Positions 24,827 through 32,875 of a stretch of DNA of 64,000 nucleotides are shown here, piece by piece (position 1 is the first letter of the stretch; each line of letters begins with the position of its first letter). Under the pieces are notes generated by a model. The model searched no databases. It was not told the DNA's origin and saw only the letters and a list, made by a program, of their open reading frames with translations. The stretch is from assembly GCA_041228285.1 (NCBI GenBank), contig CP166133.1:1054001-1118000 (forward strand), read 5' to 3'. Both the position numbers and the translations under genes were made by a program. This DNA comes from Neisseriaceae bacterium CLB008. GTDB taxonomy: Bacteria > Pseudomonadota > Gammaproteobacteria > Burkholderiales > Neisseriaceae.

Positions 24827-25876
24827 CTACAACAGCTTGGCCGCTTTCAACTCATTTTTCAAATAAGCATAATAAATGGGCGCCGCAATCACGCCTGGCA
24901 GGCCAAACAAAGCCTCCATCACCACCATGGCAATTAACAGCTCCCAGGTGCGCGCGTGAATGCGTGAGCCAATGATTTTAGCGTTGAGAAAGTATTCCAG
25001 CTTGTGGATCACCATTAAGAACAGCAGCGACACAATCCCTAACTCAACCGAGTGGGTCATGCTGATGATGACGATGAGGGTGTTGGTGATCAAATTGCCA
25101 ATAATGGGCAAGAGGCCAAAGAAAAAGGTCAGCACCACCAAGGTTTTGGTCAGCGGTAGGTGATAGCCGGTTAGGGCTAAAATGCCGTCCAGATAGAGCC
25201 AGGTTAAGAGGGCGTTAATGGCCGAAATTTTGATTTGGGAAAAAATAATTTCGTGAAACGCATCCGCAAGCTTGTGCAGGCGCGAACGCAATACCCGCGG
25301 TAAGAGGCCTAGTCTGGTTGGTTGGGTTAGGCTGTAGAGGGCCACCAGGGCGCCGATGACCATGCCAAATAAAATATGCAGCAGGCTGCGGCCAGCCCGC
25401 CCGCCAAAGAGTTGCAGCTGATCACCGTGTTCTTTTAAATAGTCTAAAACAGACGCCTGCCATTCTTGCGCCGTTTGCGGCAGCAGGTTGCTGAGCCAGA
25501 TCGGCAGATAGCCATGAATCACGCCGGCCACTTCGGCTGTTTTTTGCATCACCGAAGGAATGGCGTTGTGTTCACCATAAAAAATGGAGGCAATGCCCGC
25601 GCCTATGCCGACGATGGCGGCGACGATGAGCATGGCCAGAATCGACACCGAAGCAAAGCGCGCGCCAGGGCGACCGAGTTTGGCCACGATAGAGCGCGTG
25701 GCGATTAATACCACTAATTCATACACCAAGAGGCCGGCAAAGAGGGCGGACAAAAGGTGGAATTTTAAAATGCCAAACAGTGCCAGCGCAGCCAATAGGT
25801 AGCTGGCGAGAATGAGCTTGCGTGCTTCGATGAAAGAGGCGTTTGGGTCAGGCATGATTAAGGCATCCGTAAACAT
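24827..25876 (-). CDS. AI-2E family transporter (PerM-like)
   Basis: About 349 residues of the AI-2 exporter (UPF0118/PerM) family: an N-terminal hydrophobic pair, a central amphipathic region, then the conserved C-terminal helices (FGLLPIIGNLITNTLIVI, LFLMVIHKLEYFLNAKIIGSRI, ELLIAMVVMEALFGLPGVI). Members include autoinducer-2 exporters and Na+/H+ antiporters; the substrate is not predictable. The start is uncertain: GTG 25906, ATG 25876 and ATG 25855 are all possible, none with a strong RBS. Confidence 0.85.
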   Translation of the reverse strand: MFTDALIMPDPNASFIEARKLILASYLLAALALFGILKFHLLSALFAGLLVYELVVLIATRSIVAKLGRPGARFASVSILAMLIVAAIVGIGAGIASIFYGEHNAIPSVMQKTAEVAGVIHGYLPIWLSNLLPQTAQEWQASVLDYLKEHGDQLQLFGGRAGRSLLHILFGMVIGALVALYSLTQPTRLGLLPRVLRSRLHKLADAFHEIIFSQIKISAINALLTWLYLDGILALTGYHLPLTKTLVVLTFFFGLLPIIGNLITNTLIVIISMTHSVELGIVSLLFLMVIHKLEYFLNAKIIGSRIHARTWELLIAMVVMEALFGLPGVIAAPIYYAYLKNELKAAKLL

Positions 25877-26042
25877 AAAGAATCGTCTTTCGCCGTAGCG
25901 GGACACGATGCTGAATCGACAGTAAACGCCACGATGGCGGCCGTTGAGGCTGCTTTAGGGGCTGATGGCGTCGATGATGATCCATCATATCACGAGCTTG
26001 CGCCACGCATGACGGCTGTCGATCAGGAGTGATAAATAAATA

Positions 26043-26071
26043 CTGACATAAGTTATAAAATACTTCATAAT
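26043..26071 (+). promoter_or_regulatory. Promoter of the TetR gene
   Basis: -35 CTGACA (26043-26048) and -10 CATAAT (26066-26071) with the ideal 17-bp spacer. Confidence 0.75.
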
Positions 26072-26104
26072 GACCGCGGTCAATTTATGACCACAGTCAT
26101 TATG
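26066..26104. promoter_or_regulatory. Compound TetR operator
   Basis: Two adjacent palindromes, TGACCGCGGTCA (26071-26082, perfect) and TGACCACAGTCA (26088-26099, imperfect), lie inside a larger inverted repeat CATAATGAC...GTCATTATG with perfect 9-bp outer arms. It overlaps the -10 and start point, so the gene is very probably autorepressed. Confidence 0.75.
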
Positions 26105-26112
26105 GAGCGAAT

Positions 26113-26709
26113 ATGTTACGAGCGCAGCAGCGTGCGGCAGTGAAAAATCAGATTTACGAACAAGCAATGGCTTTGTTTGTTGCCCACGGCTTTGAGGCCG
26201 TGACGGTACAGCAAATCACCGACGCCTGCGGCATTGCCAAAGGCACGTTCTTTAATTATTTTGCCCGTAAAGACGATGTCTTGCGTCATTATGGTCATGC
26301 CCAGCAGTCTTTGATGCTGCCCGAATGGGAAACCTTGAGCCAATATGGTTCGATTAAAAACCAGATCACCCATTTATTGGTGCTGTCCTTACGGCGATTT
26401 ACGGCCTTAGGGCCGCTGATGGCGACGGTGGTAAGGGCTTTTATGGAGACGACAGAGTCGGCCCAAAATGAAAATGTGCTGATCATGTCTTTTGCCGCAC
26501 AGTTGGCCGAGCTCATCGAGGATGCAAAAAAAGCGGGTACCTTACGTAGTCGGTTTGAATCCCATAAGATTGCCGATGCAGTGGTGGCGAGTTATTTCTA
26601 TTTGGGCGTTTCCCACACGTTTGAAAAACAGTCTTACGCTGAATTAGAAGGTCGATTACGGGCGCAGATCGAGCTGATCTGGCAGGCGGTTGAAGAAACC
26701 GAAGCCTGA
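26113..26709 (+). CDS. TetR/AcrR-family repressor
   Basis: 198 residues. N-terminal TetR HTH (VTVQQITDACGIAKGTFFNYFARKDDVL, about residues 34-61), then a helical ligand-binding domain without recognised subfamily. RBS GGAG 7 bp before ATG. No obvious target gene beside itself: the AI-2E protein gene is divergent, about 240 bp away, and could be co-regulated from the same operator. Confidence 0.9.
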   Translation: MLRAQQRAAVKNQIYEQAMALFVAHGFEAVTVQQITDACGIAKGTFFNYFARKDDVLRHYGHAQQSLMLPEWETLSQYGSIKNQITHLLVLSLRRFTALGPLMATVVRAFMETTESAQNENVLIMSFAAQLAELIEDAKKAGTLRSRFESHKIADAVVASYFYLGVSHTFEKQSYAELEGRLRAQIELIWQAVEETEA

Positions 26710-26742
26710 CTCAGTCATGGCCTCAGTGTGCGATAAAAGGGT

Positions 26743-26770
26743 TTGAAATAGGGCTTGGAAGCCGTACAAT
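26743..26770 (+). promoter_or_regulatory. tpx promoter
   Basis: -35 TTGAAA (26743-26748) and -10 TACAAT (26765-26770), 16-bp spacer. Confidence 0.6.
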
Positions 26771-26783
26771 GAAAGCGACCTTC

Positions 26784-26810
26784 GCGTTTGCTGACGCTTT
26801 AAGCAAACGC
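26784..26810. promoter_or_regulatory. Inverted repeat in the tpx leader
   Basis: GCGTTTGC-11-GCAAACGC, perfect 8-bp arms, about 14 bp after the -10. Either an operator or an RNA hairpin 28 bp before the ATG. Confidence 0.5.
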
Positions 26811-26837
26811 TTCCCCTTGATCAGCAAAGGATAGACC

Positions 26838-27335
26838 ATGAGTACCGTAACCTTAAAAAATAATCCCGTAGAAGTTAAAGGCACGTTCCCACAAACAGGC
26901 GCTCAAGGCGCTGAGTTTACTTTAGTGGCGAAAGATTTAGCCGACACGCCCTTGGCCAGCTTTGCCGGCAAGCGTAAAGTGTTGAATATTTTCCCCAGCG
27001 TGGACACCGGTACGTGCGCCACGTCGGTTCGTCGCTTTAACCAATTGGCCAGTACTTTAGACAATACGGTTGTGCTGTGTATTTCGGCCGACCTACCGTT
27101 TGCGCAAGCGCGCTTTTGCGGCGCCGAAGGGTTGGACAATGTGGTGACTTTATCCACCATGCGCGGTTGGGATTTCAAGCAAGCCTATGGTGTGGACATC
27201 GCGACGGGCCCCTTGGCCGGCTTATGCGCGCGCGCCGTGGTGGTGCTGGATGAAGACAATAAAGTCTTGCACAGCCAATTGGTGGCTGAAATCAGCGAAG
27301 AGCCAGATTACGACGCCGCAATTAAGGTTTTGTAA
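26838..27335 (+). CDS. tpx: Thiol peroxidase Tpx (atypical 2-Cys peroxiredoxin)
   Basis: 165 residues, cytosolic or periplasmic-type Tpx. Peroxidatic C60 ([16 protein letters not shown]) and resolving C94 (ARFCGAEGL), with the conserved [15 protein letters not shown]. Reduces H2O2 and organic hydroperoxides using thioredoxin. RBS AAAGGA in front. Single-gene unit with its own promoter and terminator. Confidence 0.95.
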   Translation: MSTVTLKNNPVEVKGTFPQTGAQGAEFTLVAKDLADTPLASFAGKRKVLNIFPSVDTGTCATSVRRFNQLASTLDNTVVLCISADLPFAQARFCGAEGLDNVVTLSTMRGWDFKQAYGVDIATGPLAGLCARAVVVLDEDNKVLHSQLVAEISEEPDYDAAIKVL

Positions 27336-27350
27336 GCCAACCGTATCATT

Positions 27351-27378
27351 AAAAACCGCCCATTCTGGGCGGTTTTTT
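27351..27378 (+). terminator. Rho-independent terminator of tpx
   Basis: 12-bp stem AAAAACCGCCCA/TGGGCGGTTTTT, 3-nt loop, T run. The A run on the other side lets it also serve the MOSC gene from the opposite direction. Confidence 0.92.
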
Positions 27379-27387
27379 GTTGGGCGT

Positions 27388-28161
27388 TTAGGCCAAGATA
27401 TGGACTTCATCACCTAGGCTGAGGGTGAAGTCTTGCGCCGGGCGTAAATACACGCCGAAATGGGCGCCACTGCCACCGTTAAAGGCCTTCAAGGCCTGTA
27501 GCGGTAGGGGCTTGGTGTCTAGGCCAAGCGCTTGGGCCAGAAGATTAATTGCCACGCAGCGGCTGGTGCGCTCAACGACTTCGAAGGTCACGCCATTAAT
27601 GCTGAGGGTGCTGACCTCATTTTCGGCCAAGACGGCCCAGTCGTCGACGACCAAGTTGGGGCGGAAGATTTTAGGGTCGATGAAGGGCATATTAATCGCT
27701 TCACCCAGGGCCATCACGCTGTGTCGATTGACCAGATGCAGTGCGCCGCCGTCCATAAAGGTTTGGTCAACGTCGGTATTGTGCTCGGGCAGCTGTGGCT
27801 GGGCAAACAGCACGGGCGTGCCCACTAAAGCGCTAAAAAAGTCGTTTAATGCCGCTCCATAGGTAGTAGCGGGCAGCTGTCGGCGCCAAACGTCGACGGT
27901 TTCTGTGCCGTCTGCGCTCAGGGCGAAGGAGTGGCTGTGCCCATCGATTAGGCTGGTGATGCTGATCGCGTCTGGCTCAATGCTGATCGCCTGTTTGGCC
28001 AGAATGGGGTTGTTGCGCAATGAAAATAATTTTCGCGTGTCTTGGGCAAACAGCCCAAACTGACGATCGCCCTCAATGCCGACCACGCTGCCGCGGCAGT
28101 GTTTGTGGCTAATCGGGGCTGAAGATTTAAGAGGATAGGTCAGTAATTCAGTTACATGCAT
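27388..28161 (-). CDS. MOSC-domain protein (molybdenum cofactor sulfurase C-terminal type)
   Basis: 257 residues from the ATG at 28161 (MHVTELLTYPLKS). N-terminal MOSC beta-barrel half (SVVGIEGDRQFGLF), then the MOSC domain with NRHSVMALGE, FRPNLVVDD and the conserved Cys in ERTSRCVAINL. Similar proteins bind molybdenum cofactor and reduce N-hydroxylated substrates (YcbX type), but a C-terminal ferredoxin domain is absent. The frame stays open upstream to 28362, which would run through the transporter terminator, so that extension is rejected. Confidence 0.85.
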   Translation of the reverse strand: MHVTELLTYPLKSSAPISHKHCRGSVVGIEGDRQFGLFAQDTRKLFSLRNNPILAKQAISIEPDAISITSLIDGHSHSFALSADGTETVDVWRRQLPATTYGAALNDFFSALVGTPVLFAQPQLPEHNTDVDQTFMDGGALHLVNRHSVMALGEAINMPFIDPKIFRPNLVVDDWAVLAENEVSTLSINGVTFEVVERTSRCVAINLLAQALGLDTKPLPLQALKAFNGGSGAHFGVYLRPAQDFTLSLGDEVHILA

Positions 28162-28253
28162 GGCGAGGGGCTCCCAGAGCGTCAACGGTCGGCGGTTTAG
28201 AGACGTTATTCTAACCCAGTCTGGCCAAAGGTGGCGGGATTTGTGCCGGCCAT

Positions 28254-28283
28254 AAAAAAAGCCCTTAGGCGAAGCTAAGGGCT
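28254..28283 (-). terminator. Rho-independent terminator of the lhgO-MFS operon
   Basis: AGCCCTTAG/CTAAGGGCT stem (28260-28268 with 28275-28283), 6-nt loop, A run on the plus strand. Confidence 0.9.
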
Positions 28284-28300
28284 GAAAGATGGTGCAGGGT

Positions 28301-29614
28301 TTAATTCTTACCGCTGGCGTAGTGTCGACCTTGGTCAAACAGCGCCGACACGGTGACCACAATGCCGGCGATGGCCAAAATAATCACCACGCCCGTTGTT
28401 GAGTTGGTTGGTGAAGCCGCCACCAGGCCTAAGGCGCCCAATGGTGCGAGGCCGCCGGCGACCGCGGTGCCGATTTCACGCCCAGTCCCCACGCCGGTGG
28501 AGCGGGTGCTGGTGGGAAACTGGCGGCTAAGAAAAGAGCCTTGTGGCGCAAACATCATCGGTGCCAACACGCCGGTCGCGATGGCTAGGGCTAGGTAAAT
28601 CATCATGCTGTCGGCGGTTTGCAATAAGAACATAAAGGGATAGGCAAAAAGGGCCGATAATAGGCCGCCGATGACCAAAACCCGTTTGCTGCTCCAGCGA
28701 TCGCATAGCCAGCCAAAGAAGGGCACCATCACGATGGCGACCAGGCTGGCGATGGTAACCGATAGCGAGGTCACGTGCGCCGATACGCCTTTAAACTGGG
28801 TTAAATAGGCCAATGAGAAGGTTTTGAAAATATAGCTTAAAGCGTTGTAGCCTACGGCTAAGAAGAACACCACCAGCAGGCCCTTACGGTTGAATTTAAA
28901 CACGTCTTTAAACGGCGTTTTGGTGCTTTTCTCGGCCGAGAGCTGATCAAAATCTGGCGTTTCAGGCAGGCTTTTACGCACCCACATGCCGACAAATACC
29001 AGCACAATGCTCAATAGGAACGGAATGCGCCAGCCGCCGTTCAGCAAGAAAGCTTCACCGTTTAAGGTTAAAACATAGACGGTGAGCGAAGACAGCAATA
29101 GGCCTAAGTTTAAGCCCAGTGCAGGCCAAGCGCCTTGGCGGCCTTTTTTGTCGTTAGAAGCATGCTCATAAGACGTGACGGCGGCACCGGCCAGTTCAGC
29201 GCCTGCGCCTAGGCCTTGGACAATGCGGATGGCCACTAAGAAGACGGCAGCCCATACGCCAATGCTGTCATAGGTTGGGATCAAGCCGATTAACGCGGTA
29301 CACACGCCCATGAGGCAGAAGGTCACCACCAGCATTTTTTTACGGCCATAGCGGTCGCCAAAATAGCCAAAGAACATGCCGCCAATCGGCCGCGCCACAA
29401 AGCCGATGGCAAAGGTGGCAAAAGCGCTGAGGGTGGCCGTTTGCGGGTCACTGGGGTCAAAAAAGATCTTGCTGAACACGATGGAGGCCATCGTGGCGTA
29501 TAGATAAAAATCATACCATTCGAGCATGGAGCCCACGATGGTGGCGGTGGCCACCTTCTTGAGGCGTTTTGCTTCTTCTTCTGGCGTTTCTTTAGAACGA
29601 ACAACGTTTTTCAT
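28301..29614 (-). CDS. MFS transporter, metabolite:H+ symporter (MHS) family
   Basis: 437 residues, 12 membrane helices, with the MHS signatures SMLEWYDFYLYATMA, FGYFGDRYGRKKML and RIVQGLGAGAELAGAAVTSYEHA as in KgtP/ShiA/ProP. Located 30 bp after lhgO in the same operon, so it probably imports a dicarboxylic hydroxy acid such as L-2-hydroxyglutarate or a related acid (inference). The charged N-terminus (KETPEEEAKRLKKV) is typical. Confidence 0.9.
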   Translation of the reverse strand: MKNVVRSKETPEEEAKRLKKVATATIVGSMLEWYDFYLYATMASIVFSKIFFDPSDPQTATLSAFATFAIGFVARPIGGMFFGYFGDRYGRKKMLVVTFCLMGVCTALIGLIPTYDSIGVWAAVFLVAIRIVQGLGAGAELAGAAVTSYEHASNDKKGRQGAWPALGLNLGLLLSSLTVYVLTLNGEAFLLNGGWRIPFLLSIVLVFVGMWVRKSLPETPDFDQLSAEKSTKTPFKDVFKFNRKGLLVVFFLAVGYNALSYIFKTFSLAYLTQFKGVSAHVTSLSVTIASLVAIVMVPFFGWLCDRWSSKRVLVIGGLLSALFAYPFMFLLQTADSMMIYLALAIATGVLAPMMFAPQGSFLSRQFPTSTRSTGVGTGREIGTAVAGGLAPLGALGLVAASPTNSTTGVVIILAIAGIVVTVSALFDQGRHYASGKN

Positions 29615-29644
29615 ATTTCACCTTTTGTGTGACGGTTATTGTGA

Positions 29645-30850
29645 TTATGGCTGCATGACTTCTCGAACAATGTATTCAGCAATGGCCAATGAGGAGGTGG
29701 CACCCGGAGAAGGTGCGTTGCGAATGTGGGTGATGTTGCCTTGCTTATTGATGACGAAATCGTCGACCAATGAGCCATCAGGCTGCATGGCTTGCGCGCG
29801 AATGCCGCGCGTGGCGGGGCTGACTTTGACGTGGGCTAATGAAGGCACGTATTTAGCCGCCTCGCTGACGAAGTTGCGCTGGCTGAACACGGTTTTCATT
29901 TCACGAATGGCGGCCGGAATGTTCTTACGGGCAAAACGCCAGAAGCCGCGATAGCCAAGATAGTCAAAGACGTCGCCAAAGTTGATTTTTTTACCGTCGT
30001 AGCATTCACGGCCTTTAGAGATAAAGGCGTTGGGCCCTAAAGTCATTTCGCCATCAATGCGTTTGGTGAAATGCACGCCCAAGAAGGGGTATTTAGGGTC
30101 GGGAACGGGGTAGATCAGGCCTTTAACGTCGTGTTTATAGGCTTCTTCCACCACATAGTATTGGCCAAAGAAGGGAATGATTTTGGGGGTGGCGCTGTCG
30201 CCGGAATTCGCGGCAAGACGGTCAGACTGTAGGCCGGCGCAGGTGACGACATAATCAAACAGACGATCGTATACGCGGCCATTGGCTAAGGTGAGGGTAA
30301 TGTGGCTGCTGCCTTGCTCAATTTTGGCGACAGGGCTGTTGAGCTCAATGACGGCGCCTTGGCGGATCAGCTCGCTGGCGATGTGCTCGGCAATTTGGCC
30401 ATAGCTGACGATGGCGGTTTCGGGCGAATGCAGCGCGGCCACGCCGATGCAGTTAGGCTCTACGGTGCGGATTTCATCGCCGTACAGCATTTTGACGCCA
30501 GGCACGTTGTTGGCCAATGATTTTTGGTAAATAGCGTCTAGGCGGGGCAGCTCATCTTCGGTGAGGGCCACGACTAATTTGCCGCACTCTTCATAGGGTA
30601 AATCGTGCTCTAGGCAGTAATTTTTGACCAAGGTGACGCCACGGCGGCATAATTTTGCTTTCAAACTGCCCGGTTCGTAGTACAGTCCTGCATGAACCAC
30701 GCCTGAGTTGTGGCTGGATTGATGAGCGGCCACCTGGCTTTCTTTTTCAAAAAGCGTGACTTGGGCCTCTGGATGGTCTATTAAGATCTGTCTGGCTACG
30801 GCCAGACCGTTAATGCCACCGCCAACAATGGCATAATTAGGCTTGTTCAA
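29645..30850 (-). CDS. lhgO: L-2-hydroxyglutarate oxidase/dehydrogenase LhgO
   Basis: 401 residues from a TTG start. FAD motif YAIVGGGINGLAVARQI at the N-terminus, SSHNSGVVHAGLYYEPGSLKAKLC and the C-terminal PSLAHVKVSPATRGIRAQAMQPDG region identify the LhgO/YgaF family, which oxidises L-2-hydroxyglutarate to 2-oxoglutarate and feeds electrons to the respiratory chain. The TTG at 30850 is chosen because AAGGAAG lies 6 bp upstream and the FAD motif starts 5 residues in; the longer open frame to 30943 runs into the gntR gene. Confidence 0.9.
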   Translation of the reverse strand: MNKPNYAIVGGGINGLAVARQILIDHPEAQVTLFEKESQVAAHQSSHNSGVVHAGLYYEPGSLKAKLCRRGVTLVKNYCLEHDLPYEECGKLVVALTEDELPRLDAIYQKSLANNVPGVKMLYGDEIRTVEPNCIGVAALHSPETAIVSYGQIAEHIASELIRQGAVIELNSPVAKIEQGSSHITLTLANGRVYDRLFDYVVTCAGLQSDRLAANSGDSATPKIIPFFGQYYVVEEAYKHDVKGLIYPVPDPKYPFLGVHFTKRIDGEMTLGPNAFISKGRECYDGKKINFGDVFDYLGYRGFWRFARKNIPAAIREMKTVFSQRNFVSEAAKYVPSLAHVKVSPATRGIRAQAMQPDGSLVDDFVINKQGNITHIRNAPSPGATSSLAIAEYIVREVMQP

Positions 30851-30875
30851 AACGTCTTCCTTAAATGAGTGTGCA

Positions 30876-31592
30876 ATGAAAAAAATAATCAAACCCACGA
30901 CCTTAGCTGAGAACGCCTTTACGATCTTGCGTAAAGCCATCATCGATCAGGAGCTAGAGGCCAATCGCTTGTATTCCGCGACTGAGCTAGGCGAATGGAT
31001 AGGGGGCATTTCCCGTACGCCGATTCGTGAAGCTGCTCAGTTTTTGGAAAAAGTGGGCATGGTGCGCATTGAAAAGAACAAGGGGATACGCATCCTGCCA
31101 ACGTCCTTAGAAATGCTGATTGAGTCATTTCAAATTCGTCTCATGCTGGAAGTGCCGATCATGCGGCAGGCCGCCAGCATTCGTAGTGAAGAGGACGTTG
31201 CTAATATTCAACGGTTGTATGCGGCATTTGAAGAAGCTGCGCTTAAAAATGATGCGGACGCAACCTTAGAGGCAGACCGAGACTATCATCTGGGTCTGTT
31301 GACGATTGTGGGCAACAGTAAGGCCACCTCTATTATTGAAGACTCGCGTAACTCTGTTTTGATGACAGGGGCGAGCACCATTCCTCATTCTCGTAGCTGT
31401 ATGGACACGTTTGCCGATCATGCGCTGTTGCATCAGGCCGTTTTAGCGGGCGATGCCCAAGCCGCGGCCGTGGCCATGAAGCAGCACATCATCAACACGG
31501 CGTCTTTATTGATTACGCAAGAATCCCTAAAACGACCAGACTGGGAAGGCAACGACGTTGCTCATCAGCTTGGTTGGGTACATCCTGAGTGA
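30876..31592 (+). CDS. GntR-family (FCD) transcriptional regulator
   Basis: 238 residues from the ATG at 30876. Winged HTH (SATELGEWIGGISRTPIREAAQFLEKVGMV) and a C-terminal FCD ligand domain (DRDYHLGLLTI; FADHALLHQAVLAGD; MKQHI). Divergent from lhgO with only 25 bp between start codons. In pseudomonads an FCD-type regulator (LhgR) controls lhgO and responds to L-2-hydroxyglutarate; the same role is likely here. An upstream TTG (30843) overlaps lhgO and was not used. Confidence 0.88.
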   Translation: MKKIIKPTTLAENAFTILRKAIIDQELEANRLYSATELGEWIGGISRTPIREAAQFLEKVGMVRIEKNKGIRILPTSLEMLIESFQIRLMLEVPIMRQAASIRSEEDVANIQRLYAAFEEAALKNDADATLEADRDYHLGLLTIVGNSKATSIIEDSRNSVLMTGASTIPHSRSCMDTFADHALLHQAVLAGDAQAAAVAMKQHIINTASLLITQESLKRPDWEGNDVAHQLGWVHPE

Positions 31593-31612
31593 TCTCAATC
31601 AGCGCTTCTTAT

Positions 31613-31656
31613 TGTTGCATGCAACAGGAGGCTATATTTACATGTTGCATGCAACT
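31613..31656. promoter_or_regulatory. Twin perfect palindromes, likely GntR operators
   Basis: GTTGCATGCAAC occurs twice (31614-31625 and 31644-31655), centre distance 30 bp (three helical turns), starting 22 bp after the gntR stop. The shape fits FCD-type GntR operators. The unusual feature is that no gene starts to the right. Confidence 0.7.
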
Positions 31657-31705
31657 TGTAAATAGGCCAGTGGCTAAATAATGGCGGGTCAAATTAAAAC
31701 AGAAA

Positions 31706-31730
31706 GCCGAAAAGAGTTCGGCGTCGTTTT
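31706..31730 (+). terminator. Weak terminator-like hairpin after gntR
   Basis: GCCGAA/TTCGGC stem (31706-31711 with 31717-31722), 5-nt loop, followed by GTCGTTTT. Short stem and interrupted T run. Confidence 0.4.
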
Positions 31731-31871
31731 AAATAAATGATTTATCAGTTAATTTTGATTTTTTATGGCGAGACCCCAAAGAGGGTATTAGGTGCTGCGT
31801 GTTGTGTTTTGAGCCACACATTGAATACCCGAACCGGCCAAAAAAGGCCCGGCTCTGGTCAGAAGAAGGTT

Positions 31872-32240
31872 TTAAAGGCAGCGTTTCTGGGTAAAGCGAA
31901 CCGTGTCGCCGCCGCGACGACATTTTTGGAAGCTGTGGGTTTGGTCAATGTGCCAAACCTCACCCTCACGCTTGAGAAAAAAGACGTTTTTAACCGCAGC
32001 CACTGAGTCATCTAAGAGGTTGGACTCAATTAAGGTAACGGTTGCCTCTGTGGCGTTTTCCACCCGATTCAGGGTTTGCACCAAAGACACATCAGCTAAC
32101 TCGGGTTGGTCAACCACGTTGCGTTCGGCCAGCACGGCCTGTAGGGGGGTAGAGGCTTCTGCGACCTTAGGCGTGGCGGCAAAGCTTAGGCCACACCAGG
32201 GTAAGAGAGCGAGCCCCAAGATGATGGGTTTTAGGGTCAT
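31872..32240 (-). CDS. Exported hypothetical protein
   Basis: 122 residues from the ATG at 32240 (RBS AAAGGA 6 bp upstream; the ATG at 32246 abuts the RBS). Sec signal peptide LKPIILGLALLPWCGLSFA. The mature part is small, with two cysteines near the C-terminus (KCRRGGDTVRFTQKRC) likely to form a disulfide in the periplasm. The ATVTLIESNLLDDSVAAVKNVFFLKREGEVWHI section resembles a small mixed alpha/beta domain; no family recognised. Confidence 0.7.
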   Translation of the reverse strand: MTLKPIILGLALLPWCGLSFAATPKVAEASTPLQAVLAERNVVDQPELADVSLVQTLNRVENATEATVTLIESNLLDDSVAAVKNVFFLKREGEVWHIDQTHSFQKCRRGGDTVRFTQKRCL

Positions 32241-32345
32241 GCGCATTCCTTTATTTGTGGTGAACTAGGTTTATCCTAGCATGATGCGACCTATGTTGGT
32301 GGTTCCAAAAACACGTGATTATTGTATGATGTTTTTTTGACCCCA

Positions 32346-32807
32346 ATGAGTGCGCTGATGCAGATCCAACCATTGAGCCATTATCCCCACTTAATCCCTG
32401 AACTGGCCGAGCTGCATCATGCTGCTTGGCAAGGCGCTGATGTCGCGACAAGATGCCAAGCCTTGGCACGCTTTAACGCCGAGGGAGACTTACCTTTAGC
32501 TTTCATTGCCCTTGATGGGGACATCTTGTGCGGCAGCGCCTTTTTAATGGCGGCTGACCTGTCGATTTATACGCAAGCCACGCCTTGGCTGGCCGGTGTA
32601 TACGTCAAAGAGGCGTACCGTGGCCATAAGATAGCCACTCGGTTGATTGAGCACGTGATGGCAGCGGCCATGGCCTTAGGGCATACCGAGCTGTTTTTAT
32701 ACACGGACGAGGCGCAGGCGCTTTATGCAGGACTGGGCTGGCAAACGGTGAAAGAAACGGTTTATTTAGACATGGACATTAGCATCATGCGCCGCGCCCT
32801 GCCTTAG
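32346..32807 (+). CDS. GNAT-family N-acetyltransferase
   Basis: 153 residues from the ATG at 32346. GNAT acetyl-CoA motif VYVKEAYRGHKIATRLIEHVM and the C-terminal motif LFLYTDEAQALYAGLGWQTV. Substrate unknown. Upstream in-frame ATG 32322 has no RBS. Confidence 0.85.
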   Translation: MSALMQIQPLSHYPHLIPELAELHHAAWQGADVATRCQALARFNAEGDLPLAFIALDGDILCGSAFLMAADLSIYTQATPWLAGVYVKEAYRGHKIATRLIEHVMAAAMALGHTELFLYTDEAQALYAGLGWQTVKETVYLDMDISIMRRALP

Positions 32808-32814
32808 GGGTACA

Positions 32815-32841
32815 AAAACCAGCGTGAGCTGGTTTTTTTTT
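32815..32841 (+). terminator. Bidirectional rho-independent terminator
   Basis: AAAACCAGC/GCTGGTTTT stem (32815-32823 with 32828-32836), GTGA loop, long T run; lies between the convergent GNAT and acr3 genes. Confidence 0.92.
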
Positions 32842-32875
32842 GGCTCTATATATGAAGGCATGCTGTTTCGGCGGG

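Noticed and set aside
28162-28362. N-terminal extension of the MOSC protein
   Set aside because: Would read through the transporter terminator; the ATG at 28161 matches the domain start.
30917-30936. CTTTACG-6-CGTAAAG inverted repeat inside gntR
   Set aside because: Within coding sequence; could be an lhgO operator but codon constraints make chance equally likely.
31642-31665. Seven-codon frame with AGGAGG 10 bp upstream, overlapping the second GntR palindrome
   Set aside because: No downstream gene for a leader peptide to control; likely chance.
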